A DNA stretch of 64,000 nt from Harmonia axyridis (lineage: Eukaryota > Arthropoda > Insecta > Coleoptera > Coccinellidae), in contig NC_059508.1 of assembly GCF_914767665.1 (NCBI RefSeq), forward strand, positions 26,969,501 to 27,033,500, read 5' to 3'. The notes beneath the pieces are model-generated. The model was not told where the DNA came from. It saw only the letters and a list, made by a program, of their open reading frames with translations, and did no database searches. Positions within the stretch are counted from its first letter, which is position 1. Each line of letters begins with the position of its first letter. Below are positions 1 to 10,320 of the stretch, in pieces. A program made the position numbers and the translations under genes.

Positions 1-762
1 AATATCTTGTGGGGAGAAGGTGCACCCTCGTTAAGCTAGCAGAAAGACTTTCGAATTTTTGATTTTTATTTTGATTTTGTAGGCTTATTTATTATTACCT
101 TATTCAAAAATTTTTTTTTCTTGAATTGTCGGAGAAATCGCGGGTTCTGCGAGCTTTACGGTTGAGCTAGCGGAACCCAATCGTAACTATACTCCTCAGA
201 ATAATTTAAATAACATAATAATTTTAGGCTCTATTCAAACTAATTTATCACCCTATTCCGGCGTTTTGATAAGTAAATACACCTTTGACGACTTGGTATA
301 ATCGTTTTGGTGTTTCGCCTCCTGTCAGATTGTGATTATTTCCATAGTAACGTACTTGGAAAAAAAAAAAAGTCAAGCTCACTGAAATGTCATTGAATTT
401 TTTAAAAGGCAGCGCTTTGGTTATAGGTCCATTAATAAATAAGAAATTGAAATTATTTTTCGTGATATAATCATAACGAATACCAGAGTGTAGACTATAT
501 ATTTCGATTATGCGGACCTTTTCATCTCGTCGTATATCGGGAAACACCACGCGAGTTGCACTCTCGTGTCTCAGTGTTTAATCGAATATTATATATGCTC
601 TTATGACATAATAACTGATCATTCAATGAATATTAAGTGAATATTCAATGATTATTTTGTTAATACTTATTCGAATATTCCAGTATTCCACTCAAAAAAC
701 CTAGCCACCTATGACTGGAACTTTGTTGATATCTTTAAATAAATAAATATATTTCCGGTGGT
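1..762. other. AT-rich sequence without a supported gene
   Basis: No gene or recognisable element is supported here. An imperfect hairpin lies near 140-178, where GGGTTC is followed by GAACCC with GCTAGC between. A 100-codon minus-strand open frame (248-550) spans a long A/T homopolymer near 359-371 and resembles no family I recognise. The DNA just left of 762 is low-complexity A/T. Confidence 0.5.
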
Positions 763-1092
763 TTAAAAAATAATGAGCATTTCACAATTGAAAAAAGATG
801 GAATTGTCATAAATAATATTTTGCTATTAAAGTCATCTAGACTTTCTTCCTCCAATCCATGTTTGAATGCCTTTAAAACTGGCACAGAATCTCCATCAAT
901 ATCACGATATTCCAACATAGCCACCATGCCATCAATTTCCATAGCAGAAAAATATGCATAATTATTCAACAGATTTATTGAATGAACAGGTAATACTGAA
1001 CACAGTTTACTGTTATCTGATGGATAAATGTAAAAATGTTCGTTATTCTTGGAAAGTCGAGAGTACCCTGGTTTTACCGAAAAAATGGTTAC
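763..1092 (-). CDS. Exon-like open frame, unknown protein
   Basis: An uninterrupted minus-strand frame runs from an upstream stop at 1093-1095 to a TAA at 763-765, about 109 codons. Its composition looks protein-like: it includes NNYAYFSAMEIDGMVAML and, further on, PVLKAFKHGLEEE, with mixed acidic and hydrophobic residues unlike the low-complexity frames nearby. AG dinucleotides near 1068-1069 (…AAAACCAG|GGTACT…) could be a splice acceptor. I see no strong donor, and the last 18 or so codons look like intronic readthrough. I do not recognise the family. It could be an internal exon of a gene extending on either side, or a decayed fragment. No neighbouring exon was identified. Confidence 0.35.
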   Translation of the reverse strand, partial: VTIFSVKPGYSRLSKNNEHFYIYPSDNSKLCSVLPVHSINLLNNYAYFSAMEIDGMVAMLEYRDIDGDSVPVLKAFKHGLEEESLDDFNSKILFMTIPSFFNCEMLIIF

Positions 1093-1223
1093 TTATATTT
1101 TTATAATCAAATTGTCGTTTGGAAAATCCAGCAATTAGTTCTATTCCATGACAACGTACAAAATACAATAGATCTTTAAGTAGACGCAGTAAAACCTGCG
1201 CTGGGACACTACAATCTACATAG

Positions 1224-1277
1224 ACCCATTACAGGTATACAGGTATATGAACCCATTATAGCTATACAGGTATATTT
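1224..1277. repeat. 27-bp tandem dimer
   Basis: Two diverged adjacent copies of a 27-bp unit: ACCCATTACAGGTATACAGG… at 1224-1250 and ACCCATTATAGCTATACAGG… at 1251-1277. It is a local duplication with no sign of function. Confidence 0.6.
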
Positions 1278-1480
1278 TTTTTATTTTCCATTATCTTTCT
1301 TACTTTCGTAGAATTTATTTCATTGAAAAAACCAAAGAACCCATATCATACTCATCTTTCCGAATGTATTTTCTATCCGTAGAATCTTATGTTATTATTA
1401 TTAGAACTCTTTATTGCTAAACTCATATGTTAGAATTCATATTCGATTTGCATTTTTCACGTACTGGCGGTATGAGATTA

Positions 1481-1500
1481 GGGGAGAGTGGGGCTGGAAG
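1481..1500 (+). mobile_element. Isolated terminal-repeat-like motif (GGGGAGAGTGGGGC)
   Basis: The motif GGGGAGAGTGGGGC directly follows TA (1479-1480). It shares its first nine bases, and the preceding TA, with the left end of the 945-bp element at 3976. It may be one end of a related TA-inserting element, but I found no matching right end, so it is at best a remnant. Confidence 0.3.
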
Positions 1501-1569
1501 TTCCCGGGGTAAGGTGTTCCGATGGTAATAACTTTTTAACAAAAAGAGATATCAAGAAAATGTAAATTA

Positions 1570-2906
1570 GGCTTTTTTGTGAACCACTGGTAGTTTAAAA
1601 AAAATAAGAAAGAAACTCTTGTTCAGTACTACACTTTGGTTTGTTATAGTTTTGTCGTATTTGCATTCGATTTCGAGAAAAAAATTCAAACAGCTCTCTA
1701 TAGCAATTCTCAGGAAAATCCAAATGATTATAAAGATCCAGTTAGGTAGCTGTGATGAATAAATTAATTATAAGTTTTGATACTTATTTACCAACTGTGT
1801 AGCGAAGATTAATAAAGATTCGATAAACTGGTTAAGCATCACAAAAAGTAGGACTACAAGAAACACCCTGTATCTCGAAACCAAAGCGTTTGCGGGCTCA
1901 TGTTTAAGTGCCTTGATACAAAGGGCGGTAAGGCATGCAAAGCTTCGAAAACTAAATGAGATTAAAAACATATGTTCCGCTGAAAACACTTAGCCTTTGT
2001 CAGTAACTAGTTTCGAACGCAGAATCGTAGGAAATTTCCATATGTTAAATGTGTAAACAACTTCCACGTAATTCGAAGTGTTGTTTTTCGTCTTTGTGAA
2101 ATACATTACATCCCTGATTCAGTTAGGGTAATAGGCAATACCAGTGCCGTATCTAGGGCGTGGCAAAGGTGCACTTGTCACGGGCGCAAGGTCTGCAGGG
2201 GCGCCCAAAAATATCAAGAGAAAAAATAATTGGAGCACCACACATAATAATTCGAAAGATCACAACTCGGTTTTCAAGTATACGCCTCGCAACGAGCAAT
2301 GACGAGGAATCTGGAAACCAAGGACGGAGATCTTTCTTTTTTCTTGGGGGGGGGGGGGATTCTCGAACAAAATTTTTTTTTACAACAACGTTTACTCATA
2401 TCTGTAATGTGGGAAAAAAGTTTGATAACGAAGTTGAATCTTAATTACTCAATATTTTTTTTTATTACCAATTCGATTGTTCTCACCTTATACTGGGTTT
2501 TCCTAAAAAGGAGTTACGAAGGAAAATATTCCTTGGATAATTTTAAGAAAAAAAAGTCCTATAAACATGAGACCGCAAACGCTTTGTTTTCGAGATACAG
2601 GGTGTTTCTTGTATAGTCATACTTTTTAGTGATGCTTATATTTATTAGTTTATCGAATCTTTATTAATCTTCGCTACAGAATTTGTTGATAAGTACCAGA
2701 AGTTATAATCAATTTATTCATCACAGCTTACTAACTGGATTTTTATAATAATTTGGATTTTCCTGAGGATTACCAGAGAGCTGTTTGAATTTTTTTTTCG
2801 AAATCGATAGCAGATACGACAAAACTATAACAAACCAAAAAGTGTTCTACTAGACAAGAGTTTCTTTCCACATTTTTCTATAGAACCAGTGCTTCACCAA
2901 AAAATA
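1570..2906. mobile_element. Long imperfect inverted repeat, foldback/MITE-like
   Basis: The left arm (about 1570-1904) and right arm (about 2562-2906) are reverse complements with scattered mismatches and small indels. Both carry ACAGGGTGTTTCTTGTA (reverse complement on the left), the GCAAACGCTTTG block, a TTTATCGAATCTTTATTAAT block, TTATTCATCACAGCT, and ACGACAAAACTATAACAAAC. The loop is about 650 bp and contains a separate TIR-like remnant at 2142. There is no transposase frame. The most likely reading is two head-to-head copies of one non-autonomous element, or a large foldback. Confidence 0.7.
2142..2220 (+). mobile_element. Possible hAT-like terminal remnant
   Basis: CAGTGCCGTATCTAGGGCG begins near 2142 and is followed by a G-rich stretch (GGGCGCAAGGTCTGCAGGGG). 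The CAGTGSCGTATCTAG head resembles terminal inverted repeats of hAT-type elements. This rests on memory of the motif only. No opposite end and no 8-bp target duplication were found. Confidence 0.3.
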
Positions 2907-3117
2907 GTTCTGGTGGAAAGAAGCAGGTACCCTTCCACAAAAAATATCACACTGCAGATTTGCAAGCATATCACAAGCTGAAAACTTTAAATCGGAAGAT
3001 CTATGCCAATTCAAATTGAATATCTTGTGAAGGATAGGTGATATGAGAAAAAACTTGAACTTTAACACCGGCATCTCAAAAACAAAGCGTTTGCGTAATC
3101 GTGTTAGGACTTTTTTT
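2548..3117. mobile_element. Candidate MITE with inverted ends overlapping the long inverted repeat
   Basis: The segment near 2548-2605 (AAAAAGTCCT … GCAAACGCTTTGTTTT) is matched in inverse near 3071-3117 (AACAAAGCGTTTGCG … AGGACTTTTTTT). The ends are about 50 bp and diverged, enclosing about 570 bp. The right arm of the larger inverted repeat lies inside it, so all three arms (1570-1904, 2562-2906, 3071-3117) probably come from one family. No coding capacity is seen. Confidence 0.45.
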
Positions 3118-3975
3118 CCTAATAGGATCCGAGAAATCTGTCATTTTCATTTGTACCTCCAATTTAGGAACACCGTTCAGATATAATCAATTCAAAACTG
3201 ATATATTCACAAAAAAAATTGCAATTTGAATGATCCACAATAAATTATATAACACAGCCCAGACAATTTTCAGATGGGAATTACTCAGTTCAGTTCTTCG
3301 ACAACTACAGTATTGTGACGAAAATTATACAAAAAACCGAAAACAACGGGTAGGTAAGTGTATACCGATGACGAATGCAAAAATCACAGGTAACAAAAAA
3401 GGGGCGATGCCGAGAAAACGGATAGATGAAGGAAAATAATAAACCTCGGACAAAGACGAGCTGAAATGCAATTAATGTACTCATTTTGAAAGCGATAATA
3501 AACTCATAAACGGTAAAGGGGTCCGATTTTTTACTGACGTGTCGATTTCAAAGGAAAGAAAAATGATTATTATTATTGGTTCATTTGATGGAGAAATTTT
3601 CGTTATTCGTATTCGCGATATTTCTAGAATTTTATATTTTGAAAATCTTGGGGTGGGGTAATCACACCCAGTACCTCCCCATTTCTACGCTCTTGGATTG
3701 AAAAAAATGTTGACGAAAAAATGGAATACTTACACTTTGAATTAATTAACCTTTGTTTTATAGTCTAAATCAGACTCCTCCATTAGACAAACTCTTAAAA
3801 TGTTCAGAATTTGTCAACACAGAGAGACATATTGGTCTATCTCATTATAAAATTTTTCACTGTCAATTCATTTTTCAGTAAATTCATCAAATATGTACGA
3901 TCTACTCCTATTATAGGGAATAAATATCACTATTCTTTACCTCTATAAAGCGGTTTAGGTCTATATTATCTTGTA
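3118..3975. other. AT-rich spacer, no supported gene
   Basis: Apart from a 69-codon plus-strand frame (3230-3439), rich in K/N/T/R and not resembling a known domain, I see nothing that supports a gene, RNA or complete element. Confidence 0.5.
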
Positions 3976-4920
3976 GGGGAGAGTTGGATAATACCGCGCG
4001 GTTGATAATTCCGCGCTTCAGTATTATTCAAAAACTATCCACTTTTTCTTTGATGTAGTGTGTATACATCAAAGCTGGACATGCCTACATCCTTCTCCGC
4101 GCAATGCCATCACGGTCCCTGAAACGACGAAAATAGCACGCCCTGTAGAAGTTTTTTTCGTCACTCCTTATAATTTTTCGCGTACTTTCAGTAAGAGGTA
4201 AGTAATACTGTATTTATATTGTAATACTTTGATACTATAAATTTCTAATGCTTGTACACTGTAGAATTATTGACCGAATACTTTTTTACGTACTATAATA
4301 TTTCCCATAAAATTTTGAGCTTAAAAAATAAAATTATCAAGTTTGATTATTCCGCGCCGGGGCGCGATATTATCAATCCGTAAAATATGAAGTCTGTACT
4401 TGAGGCTATTCGAAACGGAAATAAAATAAAGACATCTGCTAGATATTCAGACGAAAATTTACTTAGACTTCATGTTATAAAAAAATATTTACGTTTTGTT
4501 GTCATATAGACTTTAAGTTTCCATCAATACTTATTGCGTGATATTTTATATACTGATTTAATTTTGAGAAGAAGATTCGGCTCTCCCTATCTTCACGCAG
4601 GAAAATTACTCAGAAAGATATCAATTTTTTTATTATTAGATACTTTTGTTACTTACCCATTCGCGAGCAAATAATGTGGGCACGATTTTGTCAAACCTGG
4701 GCACGATAATATCGAATCAGTTCGATAATACCGCGCCTCTATTTTTTTTTATAAATTGACAATAAATACTTTTTGATTAAATTTCAGAAGTTTTTGTTAT
4801 GCGGTTATTGTACCTGAATAAATGTCCTACTAATTACTCAATATTGTTTCTTTCAATATCAAATAGTTTCCTAATTATAGGTCCAAGTCCTTAGGGGCTC
4901 GGTATTATCCAACTCTCCCG
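3976..4920. mobile_element. 945-bp non-autonomous DNA element with TIRs and TA flanks
   Basis: The left end GGGGAGAGTTGGATAATACC is mirrored at the right end (about 4897-4920 in reverse complement) with one mismatch at the outermost base and one at the C/A of CCGCGC/CCGAGC. TA precedes the element (3974-3975) and follows it (4921-4922), as expected of Tc1/mariner-type TA target duplication. The motif GATAATWCCGCGC, or a close variant, recurs near 3987, 4004, 4345 and 4724, and a near-palindrome built from it sits in the middle (about 4345-4378). There is no transposase frame, so it would depend on an enzyme in trans. Confidence 0.75.
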
Positions 4921-4947
4921 TAAGTCGAATTTAATCAAGAACGAATT

Positions 4948-5026
4948 GTATAACTCGAACTACGCCTATGTCGAACTATACGTAACTCGACGAAAAATCT
5001 TGCTCCCGTGGTGTTTCGAGTTATAC
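4948..5026. repeat. Short inverted repeat, GTATAACTCGAAC type
   Basis: GTATAACTCGAAC (4948-4960) pairs with GTTTCGAGTTATAC (5013-5026), allowing one bulged base, across a loop of about 52 bp that contains further AACTCGA copies. It lies immediately right of the 945-bp element and may be the remnant of another small foldback element. Confidence 0.45.
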
Positions 5027-6367
5027 GAGTTAACTCTTAACTGCATTAATTATCATATTTGATATATCGTATTTTTAATACTGCTAGGGACATCTATGAG
5101 CGAGTGTACGAATTTTATGACGTTACTCATTGGAGACAGTAATTCGGATATAGTGAAATGATTTGCAACATTAATCGCAATTTCTCTTAATTCTGGTGGT
5201 GTTAAATCGATTTCGTCAGACATAACTAACGAATTTAATGAGTAATTGTAAATTATTTCAAAATTCTAAATGTACGATTCATATTCAAATTCCGTAATCT
5301 GTCAATGTTCGTAACAGTCACACCAACTGCAATGATACAATACAAATGTCACTAGGATATTCAATCTAAAATTTTCATTTAATTTCGACAATAATTCACA
5401 AAACTTGACTGAAATAGAGAAAATATCGTCTAATACTCGTTGCAGAAGGCAATTCCAACACTCATGCGTTCGAATTTCGCATTCGTGTTAGAATAGAAGC
5501 CCATTCTGCAACTTGTTTTAGAATATAGTCCGTTCAGGAATTATTGACATCCCGGGTGGCTGGTGGAAAATCGAAATTAAGTTGGTAATGGCTCATTCGA
5601 TCAGTAACATTTTGAATTGCAGATTTCGGGTTGGCATTGGAAATGTCATTGACAGGAGGTTAGATTATTCAGTTTGTTTGTATTATTGGTTTTGATCCAA
5701 GAAATTTTGAAACTAAAAAGTTGTATCAATTTCAAACACACATTGATTAGTTTATTTGAGTATTTCTCACAGTACTGTTTGAAAAAAGAAGGCAAGTCAT
5801 TACAGCCTGGATTATTAGAGGAAGAAAATCTGTGCAATACGATTTCACCTTCAAAGAATCATTGAATGATTTGATCGTTACCAAAAGCAACCAATATATC
5901 AGTCTGGATAAAATTTGACCAAAAAGCATCTGAATTTCAATAAATCAAAGACAACATTACATAAAATTTATTGGTCACAAGTTCAAAACAGTAAATAAAA
6001 GGAAAATTCTTATTGATAAACAGAAAAATATAATAAGTTGAGTACGATTTTATGGTGAATACGTCAGAGGAAAGAAAATATAGAGGTGCCTTATAGCATT
6101 TGTTGACATCGCTATAACATTTTTGTTTACAAACACTTATAATGTACTGCGTTGCCATTCTGAGGAAGAAGTAAACTTTTCTCCGTTCTGTGGCATAGAT
6201 GTTTTGCGAATATTGTGGGGATTTGGCAACACGGTTCTGTTGTTGTTATTGCACGTGACAACTAGAGGGACGTTAAGGGTTAACTGTTCATTTTAATTTC
6301 ACGTTTGTAATCGTCGTTATTTTATACAAGTTTGTGAATTTAAAGTTACATATTGTTAATTTTAATC
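5027..6367. other. AT-rich intergenic DNA and probable 5' flank of the THAP exon
   Basis: Open frames of 60-73 codons on both strands between 5646 and 6158 overlap one another and resemble no known protein, so I do not call them. The last 200 bp before 6368 would hold the promoter and 5' UTR of the candidate THAP gene. A CACGTG lies near 6253, but no core promoter element can be defended. Confidence 0.45.
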
Positions 6368-6435
6368 ATGGTAAAACCTCGAAAAACATGTATAGTGTGT
6401 AAAACATCCGGAAATGAAAACCTAACCTATCATAG
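6368..6435 (+). CDS. Candidate first coding exon of a THAP-domain protein
   Basis: ATG at 6368 opens a short frame reading MVKPRKTCIVCKTSGNENLT then YHR. A consensus splice donor follows: CATAG|GTAAGT with GT at 6436-6437. Spliced after AG, the final codon is split (phase 2). In the THAP family, a DNA-binding zinc finger of C-x2-4-C-x35-50-C-x2-H type, the N-terminus is Met, a few residues, CxxC, a variable loop, then F/YHRFP. CIVC and YHR fit both in content and spacing. The second Cys-His pair and the AVPTIF-like end would lie in later exons, which I did not find. Too short for gene finders without transcript data. Confidence 0.5.
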
Positions 6436-7722
6436 GTAAGTTCGCGTTTTGAGTCCATAGGCGTAGAATATATCTCGTCTAAAAAATTCGATCCATTCTT
6501 TAACGATTTCCTAAAAATTTTCTTGTTTTATGTTCGAATCTATACGCATCTCTAATATCTATCCTATTCATGAAGTAAAATTTAACCATAAGAGACACTA
6601 GAATGAAGTGTAATCTGAATAATGTGAAATTGTAATGCAGTGCCAACTGTGGAATTTTTTCTGAAAAGTATGTCAGTAGATTTTTGATAGATTTCTGAAC
6701 GATGATGGTAGATTTTTAGTAGATAACTCCAAAACCAGTAATCAGTAGAAAGAAAGAATTAGAAGAACGATTCCGTTGGAGGAGAGGCTCATTGATCATT
6801 TCGGACAGAGGAACTGTTTTTTTGATTATCATACATAAATGTTTTTCAAGCCAATTGACCTTATTGATTCCTTCAACCCAAAAAGAAAAATCATGAAGCT
6901 GTCATACTTATCGAAATTGTAATAAATCATGTGTTAAAACTTCTTAGTGTTATTACTGTGTCTTCTCCCCAATGCATTGTGAATCAAATTTGAAACAAAT
7001 GAATTCCCCCTTTATTTTTGAGAAAAAAAGGTAGTATGAATTTTTTTAACTTACAACTTCTGTTGTGTCGGCAGCACACAATTGCACTTTTCTGTATTGT
7101 GGGTTGCTGACTCATAAAATGATTTGAAAATATTGGCAATATGAGCCAATATGGAACGAGCGGTTTTTTATAACAGCAAAAACATTATTATTAATTGGAA
7201 CTGTTAATGAGAGTGATATACTTTCTTGTTCTCCGCATATTTCGTCGCTATAAACAATAGTATTCGCATTATCGCTAATTTCGATAAGTTTATTAACTTC
7301 GCTGTGTGTGGCAAATTAATTCAAGTGTTAGTAACTGATAGAGACAGTAATTAGTTATAAGGTTCAAGAATATCAAGTGCATGACCACTGGTGTGCCATC
7401 ATTGAGGGATCCCTCCAGGCCTACGAAAGAAAAGGAGCTTTTATATTCAGTTTCTCATTAGCGGAAAATCTGTGAATTGTTTTTGCCATCGCAACATCTA
7501 TAATAAAAATACAGTCCATACTCGCTCTACTTATTAAATACAGTGAAGAGCTAACAACTTCTTTCTCTTTTGCAGTCAGGCTATAAATTAGCCTTTTACT
7601 GCTCCATCTCAATATAATTCACCTCTGGTGAGCTATTTTGATCTGCTCTAGCAGGTGGCAAAGTTTGTGTAATCATTACACAATCTCTGTGCCAGTAAGG
7701 GTTTGGCTCTAATACACACTTC
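6436..7722. other. Probable intron or spacer up to the LINE remnant
   Basis: If the THAP exon is real, the DNA from 6436 rightward starts as its first intron. I see no convincing second exon. An A/T-rich stretch with repeated TAGATTTTT-type words lies near 6676-6725. The 63-codon minus-strand frame at 7421-7612 is unrecognised and may be 3' untranslated sequence of the adjacent LINE remnant. Confidence 0.4.
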
Positions 7723-9270
7723 CTAGAGAAGTGCCATCTTCGGTCGTTTGTGTTTCCTAGGAGCTTTTTCATCGTAGTCGCAAGCCTTCCTTATAAAAGG
7801 GTTTGCATGATTTTCCATTTCAATGAAGGTCTTCACGCTCAGATCTTTTAGATGGTCGCCCAGGAATGGTATTTTCAGGTCTTCATGTACCTATCCGTAC
7901 CTTGCTGACAAACCAAGCTGCATTTACGGCTGGTCTTAGGATCGTATTCTGCACGACTTGAAGTCTCTGCAGGTGCGTCTTTGCGGCGTATCCCCAAGCC
8001 GAACATGCGTAACACATGACCGGCCGGATGGTGGACTTATAAAGAAGAAGCTTGTTGGAAAGAAACATTTTTGTGCTTTTGCAAAGTAGCGGTTGCAACG
8101 CTGCCGCTGTTGTCTTTCCCCTTCGTCACAGCTGATGTGACGTGTTGGTTCCAAGTGAGCTTTTTGTCAAGTATCACTCCCAGATACTTGGCCTCGTTTT
8201 TCCATTACAATCCTCCTACCGAACATTACGGCTAAAAAAAACTGCTTCGATCTTCTCAGGGTTTCTTGTAGGTACTTCGTTGCCATTTTGGGACACCAAG
8301 AACTGGCAAGAAAGGCGGTATCGTCAGCGTAAAGTGCCATGGAGTTTTTCACCGTTTTTGGCATTTCGGATACATATATTGTGAAAAATATTGAAGACAG
8401 CAGAGATCCTTGCGGAACTCCGGCTGAAAGAGACCTCTCTGAAGACAATACTCCGTCAAATCTGGCTCTAAACTTGCGAGAATGCAGGTAAGAAGCTAAA
8501 AGTTGGACCATGGAGAGTGGGAAACCTGCCGTAAGCAGTTTGTATAGCAGTCCTTTGGGCCGTACTTTATCAAACGATTTGGCTACATCCAAAAACACAG
8601 CAACTGTGACTTGTTTCCGGTTATATCCATCCGTGATTGGTTCCACTACTCGGAGCACTTGTTGCACAGTGGAATGTTGGCTTTAAAAACTAAACTGTTC
8701 CTACTGTATGATATTCTTTTCTTTCGTTATTGTGTTGAATCTTTAGCATTGACTATATTCGTCAGTGCTACTAAAGCTTTTCGAGGGAGGTTCCGCAACG
8801 TCAAGTTAGTAATGCCGTCCGGTCCTGGTGCCGTTCTCACTTTACTCGACATAATAGTGTTCTGGATTTCCTGAACGGTTCGAAACCAATAGCTTCCGTT
8901 GATTCATTTTTCACTTTGCGGTTGACGTCCTCAATGTGGTCCAATTCCGCATAGTTGTAACTACAGCTGCATTGGCGTTGGAGGTTATCTGCGAAAGCTT
9001 CAGACTTTTCTTCTGGACTGTATACCATTCCTCGTAAACCGTGAATCGGCGGGGTTGGTTTCCTATCTCAGTGCAATGCTTTGGCCATCCGCCAAACACT
9101 GTTGTCTTCTGTGGAAAGAGAAAGTAGTTTCTCTTCCCAACTATCATTCCGGACCTTTCTGAGAGCCTCCTTGACTCTATCGTTGAGCTAGAGTGCTTCT
9201 CTCTGATAAGCTCCGCCATCAATAGGTTATTACCACCAATAACACCCAAGAATCGCTCGAATTTCATGTT
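7723..9270 (-). pseudogene. Degenerate jockey-type non-LTR retrotransposon ORF2 (reverse transcriptase)
   Basis: Several minus-strand frames line up in order with the RT and C-terminal region of jockey-clade LINEs. GMVYSPEEKSEAFADNLQRQ (near 9030-8970) precedes APGPDGITNLTLRNLP (near 8830-8785). HSTVQQVL (near 8676) is followed by FLDVAKSFDKV, AGVPQGSLLSS and the catalytic LYADDTAF (YADD codons 8331-8320). Then come RPVMCYACSAWGYAAKTHLQ (near 8025-7965), and NHANPFIRKACDYDE near 7810-7765 with a stop at 7725-7723. Frames change near 8160 and again in the 5' part. The stretch between APGPDG and HSTVQQ is much shorter than in intact elements and holds a stop, so about 80 residues appear deleted. 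There is no endonuclease ORF and no clear poly(A) end. The element is dead. Confidence 0.85.
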
Positions 9271-9289
9271 TTCTATTTTCAGCTGTTTG

Positions 9290-9612
9290 AAATGCAGGAA
9301 TAAGAAAAAACCTTCTAATTTTACACAGACATCCTAAAGGACTAATGAACACGTAGGTACCTTTCATTTTGCAAACACAGAACCTTTCAGAAACTATAAT
9401 TGATCATTTCAAAGAGCGATTTAACGAGCACACATATATAGGTATTAAATATGAATAACAAATATTAATCGCTCTTTGAAATGATCAATTATAGTTTCTG
9501 AAACGTTTATTTGTGATTGCAAAGTGATAGATACTTACGTATCAATTAGTCCTTCAGAAAGTATGTGTGAAATTAGCAGCCTTATATTATTCATTCGGTA
9601 CCTGCATTTGTC
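9290..9612. repeat. Foldback with a perfect 37-bp inverted core
   Basis: 9385-9421 and 9467-9503 are perfect reverse complements (37 bp) around a 45-bp loop. Outside the core the complementarity continues with mismatches and indels: GTACCTACGTGTTCATTAGTCC on the left (read in reverse complement) matches ATACTTACGTATCAATTAGTCC on the right, then GTGTAAAATTAG/GTGTGAAATTAG, and finally CCTGCATTT on both sides. Total span is about 320 bp. It abuts the 5' side of the LINE remnant. It could be a foldback MITE, or a hairpin-forming transcript if transcribed. No target duplication was identified. Confidence 0.75.
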
Positions 9613-9805
9613 CGATTTATTGTTACGTGAATATTGGCATTTTTTCGATATTCCGCTTGAATTATATATTTATTTGAAGTACCTATATGTATTCGGTAAT
9701 GATTGATTGCAAGTACTGACTTTGTTTTAAAGGTAAAAAAACCTGACCCGCCACCTCTTGTCCACATGTTTTTGGATAAGAACAAGATCTATGTTAAAAC
9801 TGTCG

Positions 9806-10040
9806 AAATCAAAATCAGGATAGATATTTTTCAGGGGGACACGCAGAGTCTCTTCTGGTTTTGTTTGGCGCTAAACCTACTGAGAAGCCAGTTAGATACA
9901 TCGACGACCTCAAGCTCTACTCCGCTAACGACGAGCAATTGGGAAATGTGGTAGCGTTCTTTGAGGCTATCGGAATGAAGCCGGGGAAAGATGAATGTGC
10001 CGTGGTTCAGGCGAAGAGAGAAGTCAAGTACAATCAATAG
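9806..10040 (+). pseudogene. Fragment of a second non-LTR reverse transcriptase
   Basis: One frame reads RIDIFQGDTQSLFWFCLALN from about 9814 to 9873. After a frameshift near 9880 it continues as RYIDDLKLYSANDEQLGN, then GMKPGKDECAVVQAKRE, ending near 10040. This is the RT block with the …GD(S/T)xSPLxFCLALNP… region followed by a Y(M/I)DDLKL active site, found in R2/R4-like and related animal non-LTR elements. Its DD motif is preceded by YI, not YA, so it is a different lineage from the jockey remnant at 7723-9270, and it is on the opposite strand. It is frameshifted and truncated at both ends. The exact clade is uncertain. Confidence 0.65.
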
Positions 10041-10320
10041 GGGACAGATCTGGTCGGCACGCAGAACCTGACGATACAAGAATGCCAGAGTCTTTCATCT
10101 ACCTCAGAGCACATCAAGCCCTAAGATCCCTGAAATGAAATGAAGAACATTTTCAAGGCAAAATTTGTAAAAAAAATTTTTGTAGTCTCATTCTAAAATA
10201 AATTGAAGGACAACAATCAATACGGTAAGGACTTTCGGTTTCAAGGTGGACAGAGAAATGGGGAATCAGAAAAATTGGAGAACAAGATGAATATTTCAAA
10301 TTTGATCGATAATTTTTGAA
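10041..10320. other. Spacer between RT fragment and histone H1 3' end
   Basis: The first 60-80 bp may be decayed continuation of the RT fragment (GTDLVGTQNLTIQE in frame). The rest is AT-rich. Immediately downstream (minus strand) of the histone stem-loop, a histone downstream element for U7 snRNA pairing would be expected near 10280-10315, but no clear purine-rich motif stands out. Confidence 0.4.

Noticed and set aside
248..550. 100-codon minus-strand frame
   Set aside because: It crosses a long homopolymer, has no recognisable domain and no splice or poly(A) context.
2160..2616. Two overlapping plus-strand frames with Phe/Gly-rich parts
   Set aside because: They translate the poly(G) and poly(T) tracts near 2345-2390 and the inverted-repeat arm. 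This is low-complexity sequence inside mobile-element remnants.
5646..6158. Four 60-73 codon frames on both strands
   Set aside because: They are mutually overlapping, AT-driven in composition, and match no family I know.
8142..8874. Plus-strand frames of 80-87 codons over the LINE remnant
   Set aside because: They are antisense to the RT motifs, which give a clear and ordered match on the minus strand.
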